DNA of 64,000 nucleotides from Marinicella litoralis (GTDB lineage: Bacteria > Pseudomonadota > Gammaproteobacteria > Xanthomonadales > Marinicellaceae). Position numbers and translations under genes: made by a program. Below are positions 54,147 to 63,426 of the stretch, piece by piece (within the stretch, counting starts at the first letter, position 1; each line of letters begins with the position of its first letter). The notes beneath the pieces were generated by a model that saw nothing but the letters and a program-made list of their open reading frames with translations, ran no database searches and had not been told where the DNA came from. The stretch lies in contig NZ_NIHB01000001.1 of NCBI RefSeq assembly GCF_002591915.1, positions 1,181,571-1,245,570 on the forward strand, written 5' to 3'.

Positions 54147-55016
54147 ATGAAAAATACCCTGTTTAATCAAACCACTGCTTTAATTCTCATCGTATTATGC
54201 CTACCCATGGTGGCTGATGCCTTGCAAGCTAACATTGAGGAACCTGCATTTATTCAACTCAATGAACAGCCTGGCAACAAAGCCTTACAGGTGTCAGTGG
54301 TTAGGTACAAACCGCGAATGGGTGGTGATCAATATGTTGATTTGGTTGGTGCTGTTCATGTTGGTGACAAACAATATTATCAAGGCTTGAACGAATTGTT
54401 TAAAGGTTATGATGCGGTGCTGTATGAGTTGGTGGCACCTGAAGGGACTTATATTCCCAAAGGCGGTGGCGACAAAAAAGACACAAGTTGGTTATCAAGC
54501 ATCCAGTTAGGGATGAAAGACCTTTTGGGGTTGTCTTTTCAAATGGAAGAAATTGATTACACACAAAACCATTTTGTTCATGCTGACTTTACACCTGAAG
54601 AATTCAGCCAAAGCATGAAAGACAAAGGCGAATCAATCTTCGGTATGGTTTTCAAAATGTGGCGAGCGGGCATATCACAACAACTGTCCGGTCAATCCAG
54701 TTCAAGTGATATGGATTTGATGATGGCGTTGATGTCATCAGACCGACAAAATGCACTTAAATCATTGATGGCCAAAGAATTGGTCAATTCAGACGGTGTA
54801 TTGAAAGTTTTAGAAGGTCCGGAAGGGTCAACACTGGTGGCCGCGAGGAACCAAAAAGCATTGCATGTGTTGAAACGAGAAATGGCGAAAAACAATCAAT
54901 CTTTCGCCATATTTTATGGTGCAGCACACTTGTCTGATTTTCATCAACGGCTGGTCAGGGATTTTGATATGGTACCCGTTTCAACCCAGTGGCTGGATGC
55001 CTGGAAATTAAAATAA
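54147..55016 (+). CDS. TraB/GumN-like (TIKI superfamily) exported protein
   Basis: The 289-residue protein has a signal peptide (ending MVADA). It includes VDLVGAVHVGDKQYYQGLN, then YDAVLYELV, and near the C-terminus FAIFYGAAHLSDFHQRLV. These GxxHxG-like and GAxHL motifs are typical of TraB/GumN/TIKI-superfamily proteins, which are thought to be metallopeptidases. No enzyme activity is proven for the bacterial members. It is convergent with the DUF1501 gene, 13 bases apart. Confidence 0.75.
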   Translation: MKNTLFNQTTALILIVLCLPMVADALQANIEEPAFIQLNEQPGNKALQVSVVRYKPRMGGDQYVDLVGAVHVGDKQYYQGLNELFKGYDAVLYELVAPEGTYIPKGGGDKKDTSWLSSIQLGMKDLLGLSFQMEEIDYTQNHFVHADFTPEEFSQSMKDKGESIFGMVFKMWRAGISQQLSGQSSSSDMDLMMALMSSDRQNALKSLMAKELVNSDGVLKVLEGPEGSTLVAARNQKALHVLKREMAKNNQSFAIFYGAAHLSDFHQRLVRDFDMVPVSTQWLDAWKLK

Positions 55017-55029
55017 CAGGCTGATTTAA

Positions 55030-56355
55030 TCAATCAAATCCACTGGCAAAAATAGGATCAAAGTCCACTTCGTAAATTGGAGACATGTCTGTACCGTTGA
55101 TCAAACCCAATGGTGTGTAATCTGAGTAATCAGGAAAGATGTAGCCCAAAAATCTGTTTTGCTGCCGTTTGATTAAGACTTCACTGACCACATCACGGTA
55201 ATCCACTGTGGCTTCTACATCGCCGTCTTCAAACAACTGTTCTGGAGCCAGTCCTGGAAATTGACCATAAAACCCAGCATTGACATGATCGCCAATAACA
55301 AACATGGGGTTGCCATATCCATGGTCGGTACTATGATCACTGTTCTCATAAGCACGGCGACCAAACTCAGATTGCACAATGATGGTGAATTTACCATTGT
55401 GTGTGGCGGTCAAGTCTTGATACAGTGCATACAATCCTGCAGATAATTCTGTGGCTAAATCCGCAAATTGACCAGTGGTTCCGGTACCTTGACCCACATG
55501 AGTATCCCAGCCACCTGTCGGTACATAGGCCACTTCCAAATCAACGTCGTTTTTATACAATTGAGCAACGGTACGCATTTGCTCGCCAAAAAAACCAGCC
55601 GGATAGACCGCATTGTTACCTGGGGTATAGTTGTCCCAATCGATGCCTTGAATGATGGTGGAGGCGTTCAAAGTTTGGTGACCAACCAGCTGTTCTAACG
55701 ATGTTGGACTGGCATAAATTTCTGCCAAAATGTCTTGCATGTAATCGCCCCAAGCCCAATGTCCGTCAGACAAACTGAATTCTTGTGGGTTGGCCATCAC
55801 CAAGGCCGTTGGATCACCCAATACCGCATCGGTGTTGTTGTAAGATGGCACAACTGAAGGCATCACAGCATCATCAGGCGTGTGTAGTGAAGAATTAAAG
55901 TAGCGAGTCAGCCAGCCTGTACCTAAGGAACTGACGCCTTGTGTGCCAAGTTCCATGTACCTGGTGGCTTCAAAATGTGAACGATTGGATTCAACCAATC
56001 CAGTGGCATGAACGATTGCCATCTTGTCATTATTAAAAAGATCAGCCATTCCTGTGGCAGAAGGATGCATGCCAAATTCACTTTGTCCATTCAGCGCCAA
56101 AGAAATTGAATTTGGAATATGTAAATTGGGTCTTAATAAAGTGTAATGGGTGTAATCATTGCCAGAGCGAGGAGGCACCATATTGAGACCATCCATACCA
56201 CCGTTTAAAAACACATAAACCAATAAGTCTCTACCAGAACCGCCTGATCCACCTTTTAACATGGTGTTGGCAAAGCCCAATTGTAATCCACCCATTCCAG
56301 CCACTGTTACCAGACCTGAACCTTTAAGGAATTTTCTTCTGTTGATATTTTTCAT
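55030..56355 (-). CDS. DUF1501 family Tat-exported protein with GFD tail
   Basis: I start at 56355 since AAGGAAAC lies upstream and the Tat signal NRRKFLKGSGLVTVAGMGG follows at once; the longer in-frame reading starts inside the DUF1800 gene. The 441-residue product shows DUF1501 features: VYVFLNGGMDGLNMVPP, GWDTHVGQGTG, IVQSEFGRRAYEN and STDHGYGN. DUF1501 proteins are sulphatase/alkaline phosphatase-fold secreted proteins of unsettled activity, usually paired with DUF1800. It ends in DPIFASGFD. It lies 10 bases downstream of the DUF1800 gene. Confidence 0.9.
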   Translation of the reverse strand: MKNINRRKFLKGSGLVTVAGMGGLQLGFANTMLKGGSGGSGRDLLVYVFLNGGMDGLNMVPPRSGNDYTHYTLLRPNLHIPNSISLALNGQSEFGMHPSATGMADLFNNDKMAIVHATGLVESNRSHFEATRYMELGTQGVSSLGTGWLTRYFNSSLHTPDDAVMPSVVPSYNNTDAVLGDPTALVMANPQEFSLSDGHWAWGDYMQDILAEIYASPTSLEQLVGHQTLNASTIIQGIDWDNYTPGNNAVYPAGFFGEQMRTVAQLYKNDVDLEVAYVPTGGWDTHVGQGTGTTGQFADLATELSAGLYALYQDLTATHNGKFTIIVQSEFGRRAYENSDHSTDHGYGNPMFVIGDHVNAGFYGQFPGLAPEQLFEDGDVEATVDYRDVVSEVLIKRQQNRFLGYIFPDYSDYTPLGLINGTDMSPIYEVDFDPIFASGFD

Positions 56356-56365
56356 GCTTGTTTCC

Positions 56366-58162
56366 TTATCTGTAGCTGAATTCAGCGGTGAGAAATAGGG
56401 TCGACACCACGGCATACAATCGTTCTTGGTTGTAGGCTGGCCAATTGTTGGTGTTGATGTCTATGGGCGTGTTCCTGTCGTTGCCGACAGGGTTTTCGAA
56501 GTCGTCATACGACATGAATTCAGCCAATTTATCTTGGCTGTTGGCGTCAGGGACAATGCCACAAGCTTTTTCATACCAATAATTAACTATACCATTGGCT
56601 GTTCTTTCATTGACTGTCAGTGCATCATTGGTTATTTGTAATATTTGATTGAAGGGAGTGTCATTGTTGTTGCCATCACGGAAACGACTGGTCCATTGAA
56701 TGAACTTCCAAGTTGACATGGTACTTGATGCTCCCAGCCAATGAGACTTAATGTCTGGATAGCCATTGGGTGAAGTCCAACCAAAGGGTGGTTGACCTGA
56801 GTCTTGAAAGCCCCAATGGTGCCAGCCCGAATATTCTTCAGTTGGGCTAAAACTGAAAGTGTATTCAATTTGTCTTAAGGCCGAGATGGTTTTTTCAAAG
56901 GGTCGTTTGATCTTGTCACCCCAGCTGTTGAGAAAATCTGCAGATTTTAACAACACTTCCATCGCCAGTTTGATTTGATCAGGTGATTGCCAGTTTTGAT
57001 GTAAGCTGTTAGCGACCAAATCAACCGTGCTTTGCGACGGTTCATCGGCGATGAATCTGCGACACAATTTAAAGGCTAAAAACTGAGCGGTTGCTGGGTG
57101 CTCTGCTAACATGTCAAGAATGTCATTGACATCTTTTTCAGGGTCATTGGCATCGTAGAAAAAATCAGTACCCATCACTCGTTTCACACCTTGGTCATGC
57201 CAATCAGGACGAAACATAAATAGCCCAGTCGGTGCCAAAGTCAGATCTATCGGTGGGTCATCATAAAGGTATTGATAGTCTTGCCAGCTGGCGCCGGAAA
57301 AAGACCACCCAGTCAGTGCCCTGGCCAGTTCCAATACATCGGCTTCTACATAGCCCAACCTTCGGCCTTGTCCATCGGTGGGGACATCTTGCCAAGCCAT
57401 GTGTCCATAGTAGTTTTGTGCACTGATGGTGTGCAGTTCTAACAATTCCCTGGCATAGTTTTCATTGGGAGCAGATTGTTCGTTGACGCCATTGCCCAAA
57501 TAAGACAACATACAATTCGAGCGAGTGACTTCATAAAGCATGGTGCGAAAATTGCCCAAGGCCTGAGGTCTGATGACATCTCGATCATAATGGACAAACA
57601 TCGGTTGGATGTTGTCGCCATCCATGTAAACGTTAAAGTGGTTGTGCCAAAAATCTGCCATCATTTCCAGCAATTGTCTTTTGCTGTTAATGCCGCGGAT
57701 GAAGGCTGCATAAATGGTTTCTCTTCCCGGCTGAATGTGGACATCCCAAGGAATGTCTTCACCCCCAGGAATATGCACGTGTTCTTGAAAAAACTGTTGT
57801 TGGGTTTTATTGAATGTCTCAAATCCCTGGGTGAGCATGGTATCAACGACACTGTCATCGATGTTTTGAGGCTCCAATTGTTCATCAATATAAGCCAGAA
57901 CGCGATCCATTTCTGTTGCACCTGGCAAGCCTTGAATGTGGTTTAAATCGGCATTATTGGGTCCAAAAGCCATTTTGCACATGATGCGATGGGTTAAATT
58001 GGCAGGGGTTATGGAGCCACCTTTCAGTAATGGTGGGCGGCTTAAAGCAATGGGTGATTTTGAAAAAATGTTCGGTTTTTTGTATTTCTCATTGGCCGAA
58101 ATCGACTTTGGTGCCTTCTTAACATGAGAAGGATCAGGGTATTTTTTTTGGTATATATTCAT
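56366..58162 (-). CDS. DUF1800 family protein
   Basis: The 598-residue protein has the DUF1800 hallmarks: the starting THRIMCKMAFGPNNADL (RAxFGxT-like) motif, MADFWHNHFNVY, NYARELLELHT and RPDWHDQGVKRVMG. The N-terminus (residues 1-50) is Lys-rich, with no clear signal peptide, which is unusual since its DUF1501 partner is exported through Tat. The two may form a complex; co-operonic DUF1800-DUF1501 pairs are widespread. It is divergent from the cupredoxin gene by 173 bases. Confidence 0.9.
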   Translation of the reverse strand: MNIYQKKYPDPSHVKKAPKSISANEKYKKPNIFSKSPIALSRPPLLKGGSITPANLTHRIMCKMAFGPNNADLNHIQGLPGATEMDRVLAYIDEQLEPQNIDDSVVDTMLTQGFETFNKTQQQFFQEHVHIPGGEDIPWDVHIQPGRETIYAAFIRGINSKRQLLEMMADFWHNHFNVYMDGDNIQPMFVHYDRDVIRPQALGNFRTMLYEVTRSNCMLSYLGNGVNEQSAPNENYARELLELHTISAQNYYGHMAWQDVPTDGQGRRLGYVEADVLELARALTGWSFSGASWQDYQYLYDDPPIDLTLAPTGLFMFRPDWHDQGVKRVMGTDFFYDANDPEKDVNDILDMLAEHPATAQFLAFKLCRRFIADEPSQSTVDLVANSLHQNWQSPDQIKLAMEVLLKSADFLNSWGDKIKRPFEKTISALRQIEYTFSFSPTEEYSGWHHWGFQDSGQPPFGWTSPNGYPDIKSHWLGASSTMSTWKFIQWTSRFRDGNNNDTPFNQILQITNDALTVNERTANGIVNYWYEKACGIVPDANSQDKLAEFMSYDDFENPVGNDRNTPIDINTNNWPAYNQERLYAVVSTLFLTAEFSYR

Positions 58163-58335
58163 TGCTGCTGCCTTTATTTATTGATTATAACATAGGATTA
58201 AAGCCCTGAGATTAGTGAGAATCAGTTCACATAATCATTTTAATAATCTAAAAATAAACGAAAATTTCTAATTAATTAACGTTAAAAGCCGGAAATTAGG
58301 TATGCTTCGAGGGCTTGAAGTTAAAAATAATCGGC

Positions 58336-59025
58336 ATGAAAAATAATTGTCAATTTAAAATTCCGTCAATCCTATTAACATTGTTGAGTTTTTCAGTGTT
58401 GAGCAAAACTCATGTGGTTACCGTTAGAGACAATTCATTCAACCCTGCCACGGTTGTCATTGAAGCAGGAGATACTGTGCGATGGGTTAATGCAGGACCC
58501 GGTGCTCACAATGTGTATTCAATGGGTCGTTTTCGTTGTGCCAATGGCTGTGATGCCAATGCCGGTGATGGGTCGCCATCAAGTGATCTTTGGGTGGCAG
58601 AAGTGACCTTCAGAATTCCAGAAACTGTGCCCTATGAATGTCAGCCACATGTTCAATTCGGTATGGTTGGTACCGTCGTGGTGCAAAACCCAAGTTCAAC
58701 CACCACCCATCAAATCACGGCCAATCCTGATAATACATTTACCCCTGATCATTTACATATCATGGCGGGTGATGTGGTTTACATCAATAACCAAGGAGGG
58801 GAACATAATTTTCAAGCAGATGATGATTCAATCATATGTGCTGATGGCTGTGAAGGGGATGGCCAATCTGTTGACAGCGATCCCACTGGGTTTCAATGGG
58901 AGTTGTATCGAAGGTTTGATACGCCACGACTCATTAGATACCATTGTGCCAATCCGAATCACTCCGCGCAAACAGGGGTGTTGAAAGTCATCAGTGATGT
59001 GCTGTTTTCCCATGGTTTTGATTGA
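58336..59025 (+). CDS. Secreted two-domain cupredoxin with GFD tail
   Basis: The start at 58336 (MKNNCQFKIPSILLTLLS) gives a signal peptide; a TTG at 58315 is less likely. The 229-residue product has two plastocyanin/azurin-like domains. The first has VEAGDTVRWVN-like strands and all four type-1 copper ligands (His in GAHNVYS; Cys, His and Met in YECQPHVQFGM). The second (from HQITANPDNTFTPDHLHI) has His in GEHNF and Cys/His in YHCANPNHSAQ, with Gln where Met would be. Each has an extra Cys pair (CANGCD; CADGCE). It ends VLFSHGFD. It may bind copper or carry electrons outside the cell. Confidence 0.85.
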   Translation: MKNNCQFKIPSILLTLLSFSVLSKTHVVTVRDNSFNPATVVIEAGDTVRWVNAGPGAHNVYSMGRFRCANGCDANAGDGSPSSDLWVAEVTFRIPETVPYECQPHVQFGMVGTVVVQNPSSTTTHQITANPDNTFTPDHLHIMAGDVVYINNQGGEHNFQADDDSIICADGCEGDGQSVDSDPTGFQWELYRRFDTPRLIRYHCANPNHSAQTGVLKVISDVLFSHGFD

Positions 59026-59117
59026 GTCCTGAAATTCAACCAGCTATTTAAAAGACTTGATGGCACTGTACCCACTCTGTTGTTAAAATAGTCGGTCACC
59101 CAAAACGCCATTATCCC

Positions 59118-59963
59118 ATGACAAAATTTACTGGATCTGAAAAGTATGTAGCCACTGATGACCTGCAATTGGCGGTGAATGCTTCTGTGACTTTACAAAG
59201 GCCCTTGCTAATTAAAGGTGAGCCAGGTACTGGCAAGACCATGCTGGCTGAAGAAGTGGCGGCTGCCATGGGCAAGAAACTGCTCAGTTGGCACATCAAA
59301 TCAACCACCAAAGCACAACAAGGTTTGTACGAATATGATGCGGTTTCACGCTTGCGCGATTCTCAATTGGGTGATGCCAAGGTTCATGACATCAAAAATT
59401 ACATCAAACAGGGCATGTTGTGGCAGGCCTTCAATGCCGAAGAACAAGTGGTGTTGTTGATTGATGAAATTGACAAAGCCGACATTGAGTTCCCCAATGA
59501 TTTATTGGTGGAATTGGATAAAATGGAATTTTCAGTTTATGAGACTGGAGAAACCATCAAAGCCATACACCGGCCAATCATCATCATAACCAGTAACAAT
59601 GAAAAAGAGTTGCCTGATGCGTTCTTACGTCGCTGTTTCTTTCATTACATCACATTCCCTGATAAAAAAACCATGGAAGCGATCATCAAGGTGCATCATC
59701 CAGAGCTTAAGAAAAACATGCTCAATGCCGCCTTGGAAGTGTTTTTTGAAGTCAGGGAAGTGCCAGGTTTGAAAAAGAAACCATCCACTTCTGAGTTGAT
59801 TGATTGGATTAAATTGTTGGTGGCAGATGACATTCCTATTGAAGCCTTACAAAACAAAAGCATCAAAGAAGCCATTCCGCCTTTGTATGGTGCCTTGCTA
59901 AAAAATGAACAGGATGTACACATGTTACAAAAATTGGCATTCATGATGCGCCGTCAAGGTTGA
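59118..59963 (+). CDS. MoxR-type AAA ATPase
   Basis: The 281-residue protein has Walker A GEPGTGKTMLAEE, Walker B VVLLIDEIDKAD, sensor-1 PIIIITSNNEKELPDAFLRR with the arginine finger, and an AAA lid. MoxR ATPases act with VWA proteins to insert metals or assemble complexes. The VWA gene follows 12 bases later. This is close to the family seen with CoxD-type functions. Substrate complex unknown; the molybdenum hydroxylase at 17 kb is one possible client, which is speculative. Confidence 0.93.
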   Translation: MTKFTGSEKYVATDDLQLAVNASVTLQRPLLIKGEPGTGKTMLAEEVAAAMGKKLLSWHIKSTTKAQQGLYEYDAVSRLRDSQLGDAKVHDIKNYIKQGMLWQAFNAEEQVVLLIDEIDKADIEFPNDLLVELDKMEFSVYETGETIKAIHRPIIIITSNNEKELPDAFLRRCFFHYITFPDKKTMEAIIKVHHPELKKNMLNAALEVFFEVREVPGLKKKPSTSELIDWIKLLVADDIPIEALQNKSIKEAIPPLYGALLKNEQDVHMLQKLAFMMRRQG

Positions 59964-59975
59964 TGGTGAGATCCT

Positions 59976-61151
59976 ATGCTCATTGATTTTTTCTATACCT
60001 TAAAAAAAGCCCAATTACCTGTGACCGTCAAAGAGTTATTGGTGTTGTTGGAAGCATTGGAAAAACAGGTGGTGTTTGCCTCCATTGATGAGTTTTATCA
60101 GTTGTCTAGACTCTGCATGATCAAAGATGAAAAGCATTTTGATCGGTTTGATTTGGCTTTTGGTCATTATTTTCATGATTTGGCAATGATTGAAGATTTT
60201 GAATCATTTTTGATACCCCATGATTGGCTTAAGCCGGACTGGATTAAACAGTTGTCAGACGAAGAAAAAGCCCAGATAGAAGCATTGGGTGGCTTTGAAA
60301 AATTGATGGAGACTTTGCAAAAGCGGTTAGAAGAACAACAAAAAAAACACCAGGGTGGGAACAAATGGATTGGTACCGGTGGCACTTCGCCATTTGGTCA
60401 CAGCGGTTATAATCCAGAAGGAGTCAGAATTGGCGGGGAAAGTCGGCACAATCGTGCCACCAAAGTGTGGGAAAAGCGTCAATTTAAAAACTTAGATGGC
60501 CGGGCAGAGTTGAATACCCGGTCAATGAAAATGGCTTTACGTAAGCTGCGAAAGTTTGCTCGCACCGGTGCTGCAGATGAATTGGATTTGGCCAGCACCA
60601 TCAAATCAACCGCGGAGAATGCCGGTTTATTGGATTTAAAAATGCGTCCTGAACGGCACAATGCCGTTAAATTGTTGGTGTTTTTTGATGTGGGTGGTTC
60701 GATGGATTATCACATTCAACAATGTGAGGAATTGTTCACAGCGGTTAAATCAGAATTCAAGCATTTGGAATATTTTTATTTTCACAATTGTGTCTATGAA
60801 AAACTATGGAAAGACAACAACCGTCGTTGGCAAGAAAACATCAGCACTTGGGATGTGATGCATACATTTGGCAGTGATTACCATGTGATGATTGTGGGTG
60901 ATGCGGCCATGTCACCTTATGAAATCACTGAGAATTTTGGCAGTGTTGAGCACATGAATGAAGAATCGGGCTTGCTTTGGATGCAAAGGCTCACCAATCA
61001 ATGGAAGAAAATGGTTTGGTTGAATCCAGTACCTGAGGAATATTGGTCATACACCCATTCAACTCAAATCATGCGTAAACTGGTCAACCAGCAGATGTTT
61101 CCATTGAACCTCAATGGTTTACAGGATGCGATTGATTCATTGGCTAAATAA
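59976..61151 (+). CDS. CoxE-like VWA domain protein, partner of MoxR
   Basis: The 391-residue protein has a helical N-terminal half, a Lys/Gly-rich linker (EEQQKKHQGGNKWIGTG), and a C-terminal VWA domain (about 225-385). The expected MIDAS D-x-S-x-S is seen as FFDVGGSMDYH, i.e. D-x-G-x-S, with the acidic residues otherwise in place (VGDAAMSPYEI). This variant is common in CoxE-type proteins as I recall. It should act with the upstream ATPase as a metal-insertion or chaperone pair. Confidence 0.88.
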   Translation: MLIDFFYTLKKAQLPVTVKELLVLLEALEKQVVFASIDEFYQLSRLCMIKDEKHFDRFDLAFGHYFHDLAMIEDFESFLIPHDWLKPDWIKQLSDEEKAQIEALGGFEKLMETLQKRLEEQQKKHQGGNKWIGTGGTSPFGHSGYNPEGVRIGGESRHNRATKVWEKRQFKNLDGRAELNTRSMKMALRKLRKFARTGAADELDLASTIKSTAENAGLLDLKMRPERHNAVKLLVFFDVGGSMDYHIQQCEELFTAVKSEFKHLEYFYFHNCVYEKLWKDNNRRWQENISTWDVMHTFGSDYHVMIVGDAAMSPYEITENFGSVEHMNEESGLLWMQRLTNQWKKMVWLNPVPEEYWSYTHSTQIMRKLVNQQMFPLNLNGLQDAIDSLAK

Positions 61152-61217
61152 AGCTGAGTTGTGTCCATCATTGGTTATAATTATCCAAACAAATAAAAAT
61201 CTATACAGATAAATATC

Positions 61218-61712
61218 ATGTCAAAAATCACTTTAAACATAGCTGTACTGACCGTCAGTGACACCCGCACAGCTGAAACAGACACTTCAGGATTAAAACT
61301 TAAATCATGTGCCGAAGCCGATGGTCATAAAGTGGTCGCACAAAAAATCGTCAAAGATGACTTGTTTCACATCAGGGCAGTGGTTTCGGCATGGATTTAT
61401 CAGTCTGACATTCAAGTGGTGCTGATTACTGGCGGCACTGGATTTTCAGCCAGAGACGTGACACCGGATGCTGTAGAACCCCTGTTGGAACAAGTTATTC
61501 CTGGTTTTGGTGAGTTATTCAGACAGGTTTCATATGATGAAATAGGTTCCTCCACCGTTCAATCAAGGGTTTTGGCTGGCATTTCCAATCGCACATTCGT
61601 CGCAACCATTCCGGGTTCAACCGGTGCCTGTCATACGGCTTGGACGGCCATATTGAGTGAACAACTGGACAGCCGCCACAAACCTTGTAATTTTGTTGAT
61701 TTGTTGCGGTAA
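61218..61712 (+). CDS. moaB: Molybdenum cofactor biosynthesis protein MoaB
   Basis: The 164-residue protein has LTVSDTRTAETDTSG at the N-terminus and ITGGTGFSARDVTPDAVEPLL, the MogA/MoaB molybdopterin-binding signature, then IPGSTGACHTAW. It adenylylates molybdopterin or assists metal insertion. It is a single gene 66 bases after the VWA gene; the cofactor would serve the hydroxylase at 17-20 kb. Confidence 0.94.
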   Translation: MSKITLNIAVLTVSDTRTAETDTSGLKLKSCAEADGHKVVAQKIVKDDLFHIRAVVSAWIYQSDIQVVLITGGTGFSARDVTPDAVEPLLEQVIPGFGELFRQVSYDEIGSSTVQSRVLAGISNRTFVATIPGSTGACHTAWTAILSEQLDSRHKPCNFVDLLR

Positions 61713-61783
61713 AAACACGCGCTGTTGGATGAATTTACTTCCTTTGGTATGACTCTGCTTAAACAAGCGCTTCTGCGGTTGAA

Positions 61784-63262
61784 TCAATCACAACAAGGGA
61801 TTGTGCTGTCAGCAGTCGTGTTGCTGTTGGCATCAAATCCATTGCTGAAAATCAATGACGTGTAAAAATACGCGGCTCCTGATCTTGGAATGGTATTAAA
61901 AGATGGAGCGCCAATGGCCAACACGCCATCATCGAGGGCAACCGACAATCCAAATTGCTTATCGACATCAGCATCTGTCGCCGTCATCATGCCATTGTCT
62001 TGCCAGACACCAGAACCATCACGTATTTTCAAAAAAACTGCGCCCGCATTGGTCGCTGTGCTGTCGTCACCAAAGGCACCAATGGCCAAGTGGTTTTGGT
62101 GAATGGCCACTGAGTGACCATATTTCTGTGTTCCCAACTCGGTGAATTCATGTTCTCCCATTAAATCATAGATAAAGACCCTGCCAATATGATTCGCACT
62201 GACTCCGGAGGCGCCAACCCCAGCGATGTATTCGTCTCCAATGCGTCCTACTGCGCTGGAAATTCCGAATTGGTCACTGCTTAATAAACTTGCAGGCTCA
62301 ATTGGTGTGGATTGAACCCAGCTGCTGATGATCTGATCACGATTAAAAGGGTAAGCGGCCCCTTGGCCAAATTGATGATTTGGAGCACCTCCTAATAACA
62401 AATCACCGAATAAGGCGATGGATGTCCCCAAGTGTCCTCTTTCATCAGTCGCTGTGTCATCGTCTTGCAAATCTCCCAGACGTTCCCAAAGCAAATCGTT
62501 GGCTTGACGGTAGAGGAAAATCACGCCATGACTGCCACCAAACAGCGGTGCGCCCACCACCACAATGGTTTGTTCAGGTAAGTTTCCAACGTCAGGTATT
62601 GATATATCTATATCTACAGATGTCCCCATTTGAATGGCTGCGCTGGTTGCTGAGTCATCAGGCAATAATTTTTCAATCTGTTGCCAATCCGTACCATTCC
62701 ACTCAAAGATATACGCTGCACCAGAATCTGTCCAAGTAGCGCCACCAGTGGCTTCATCATCACCAGGGGCGCCAATGACAATAAAATTTCTTTTGATGGC
62801 CACATCCATACCAAAGAAGTCATCTTGTGAGGGCGTTTGGGCTGTTAACTTTTGAAATTCAATCCATTGGCCGCCAACATAACGAAAGACATAGGCAGCC
62901 CCTGCACGCAAATGTGTACCAGGTGCCGGGTCATGAGGAACATCAAATCCTGGTGCACCGATCACTGCAAAATCACCCTCAATGTCAATGGCATGGCCAA
63001 AGCGGTCTCTGATGTGGCCGTCGGAAGCTTCAATACGCTGTTCAGGGCCTGGTTGTGCATGGGCGTTGATTTGAAAAAACAAGGTAAGCAACAGCATAAG
63101 GAATATGCTGAGTAATTGAATCCCAGTACATTTTATTAAAAACTTGGCTGAATTTTTAATACTCAATGCTATGGGGCTTGTCAATAACAACCTGCTTTGG
63201 TGGAATAAATGGTCATGATATTGCGAAAGTTGGTTCGCTGTATTCATTTCAGTATTTGGCAT
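61784..63262 (-). CDS. Exported FG-GAP repeat protein with internal GFD tail
   Basis: I favour the ATG at 63262 (after CAGGTG) over the in-frame GTG at 63271; 492 residues. A hydrophobic signal segment ending NAHAQPGPE is preceded by about 45 polar residues, an unusually long N-terminal region, or the true start lies further in. The body is a beta-propeller of FG-GAP/integrin-type repeats with DRFGHAIDIEGDFAVIGAPG and similar DxFGxxVA...VIGAP units, about seven times. SLIFSNGFD occurs 15 residues before the end; the last residues are ADSTIPCCD. Function unknown; likely surface binding. Confidence 0.82.
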   Translation of the reverse strand: MPNTEMNTANQLSQYHDHLFHQSRLLLTSPIALSIKNSAKFLIKCTGIQLLSIFLMLLLTLFFQINAHAQPGPEQRIEASDGHIRDRFGHAIDIEGDFAVIGAPGFDVPHDPAPGTHLRAGAAYVFRYVGGQWIEFQKLTAQTPSQDDFFGMDVAIKRNFIVIGAPGDDEATGGATWTDSGAAYIFEWNGTDWQQIEKLLPDDSATSAAIQMGTSVDIDISIPDVGNLPEQTIVVVGAPLFGGSHGVIFLYRQANDLLWERLGDLQDDDTATDERGHLGTSIALFGDLLLGGAPNHQFGQGAAYPFNRDQIISSWVQSTPIEPASLLSSDQFGISSAVGRIGDEYIAGVGASGVSANHIGRVFIYDLMGEHEFTELGTQKYGHSVAIHQNHLAIGAFGDDSTATNAGAVFLKIRDGSGVWQDNGMMTATDADVDKQFGLSVALDDGVLAIGAPSFNTIPRSGAAYFYTSLIFSNGFDANSNTTADSTIPCCD

Positions 63263-63426
63263 ATTAATCACCTGTCTAACTTGTAATGTCTCCTTAATAA
63301 GTGTTTTGTAACTTATATATACATGCGATAAAGAGCCTAGAACAACGCCAATTGTTTTTTAAAGCACTGAGTTTATAAGTACATAAAAATCCTATAACCA
63401 TTAAAAGCCATCTCAAGAGCCCATCC

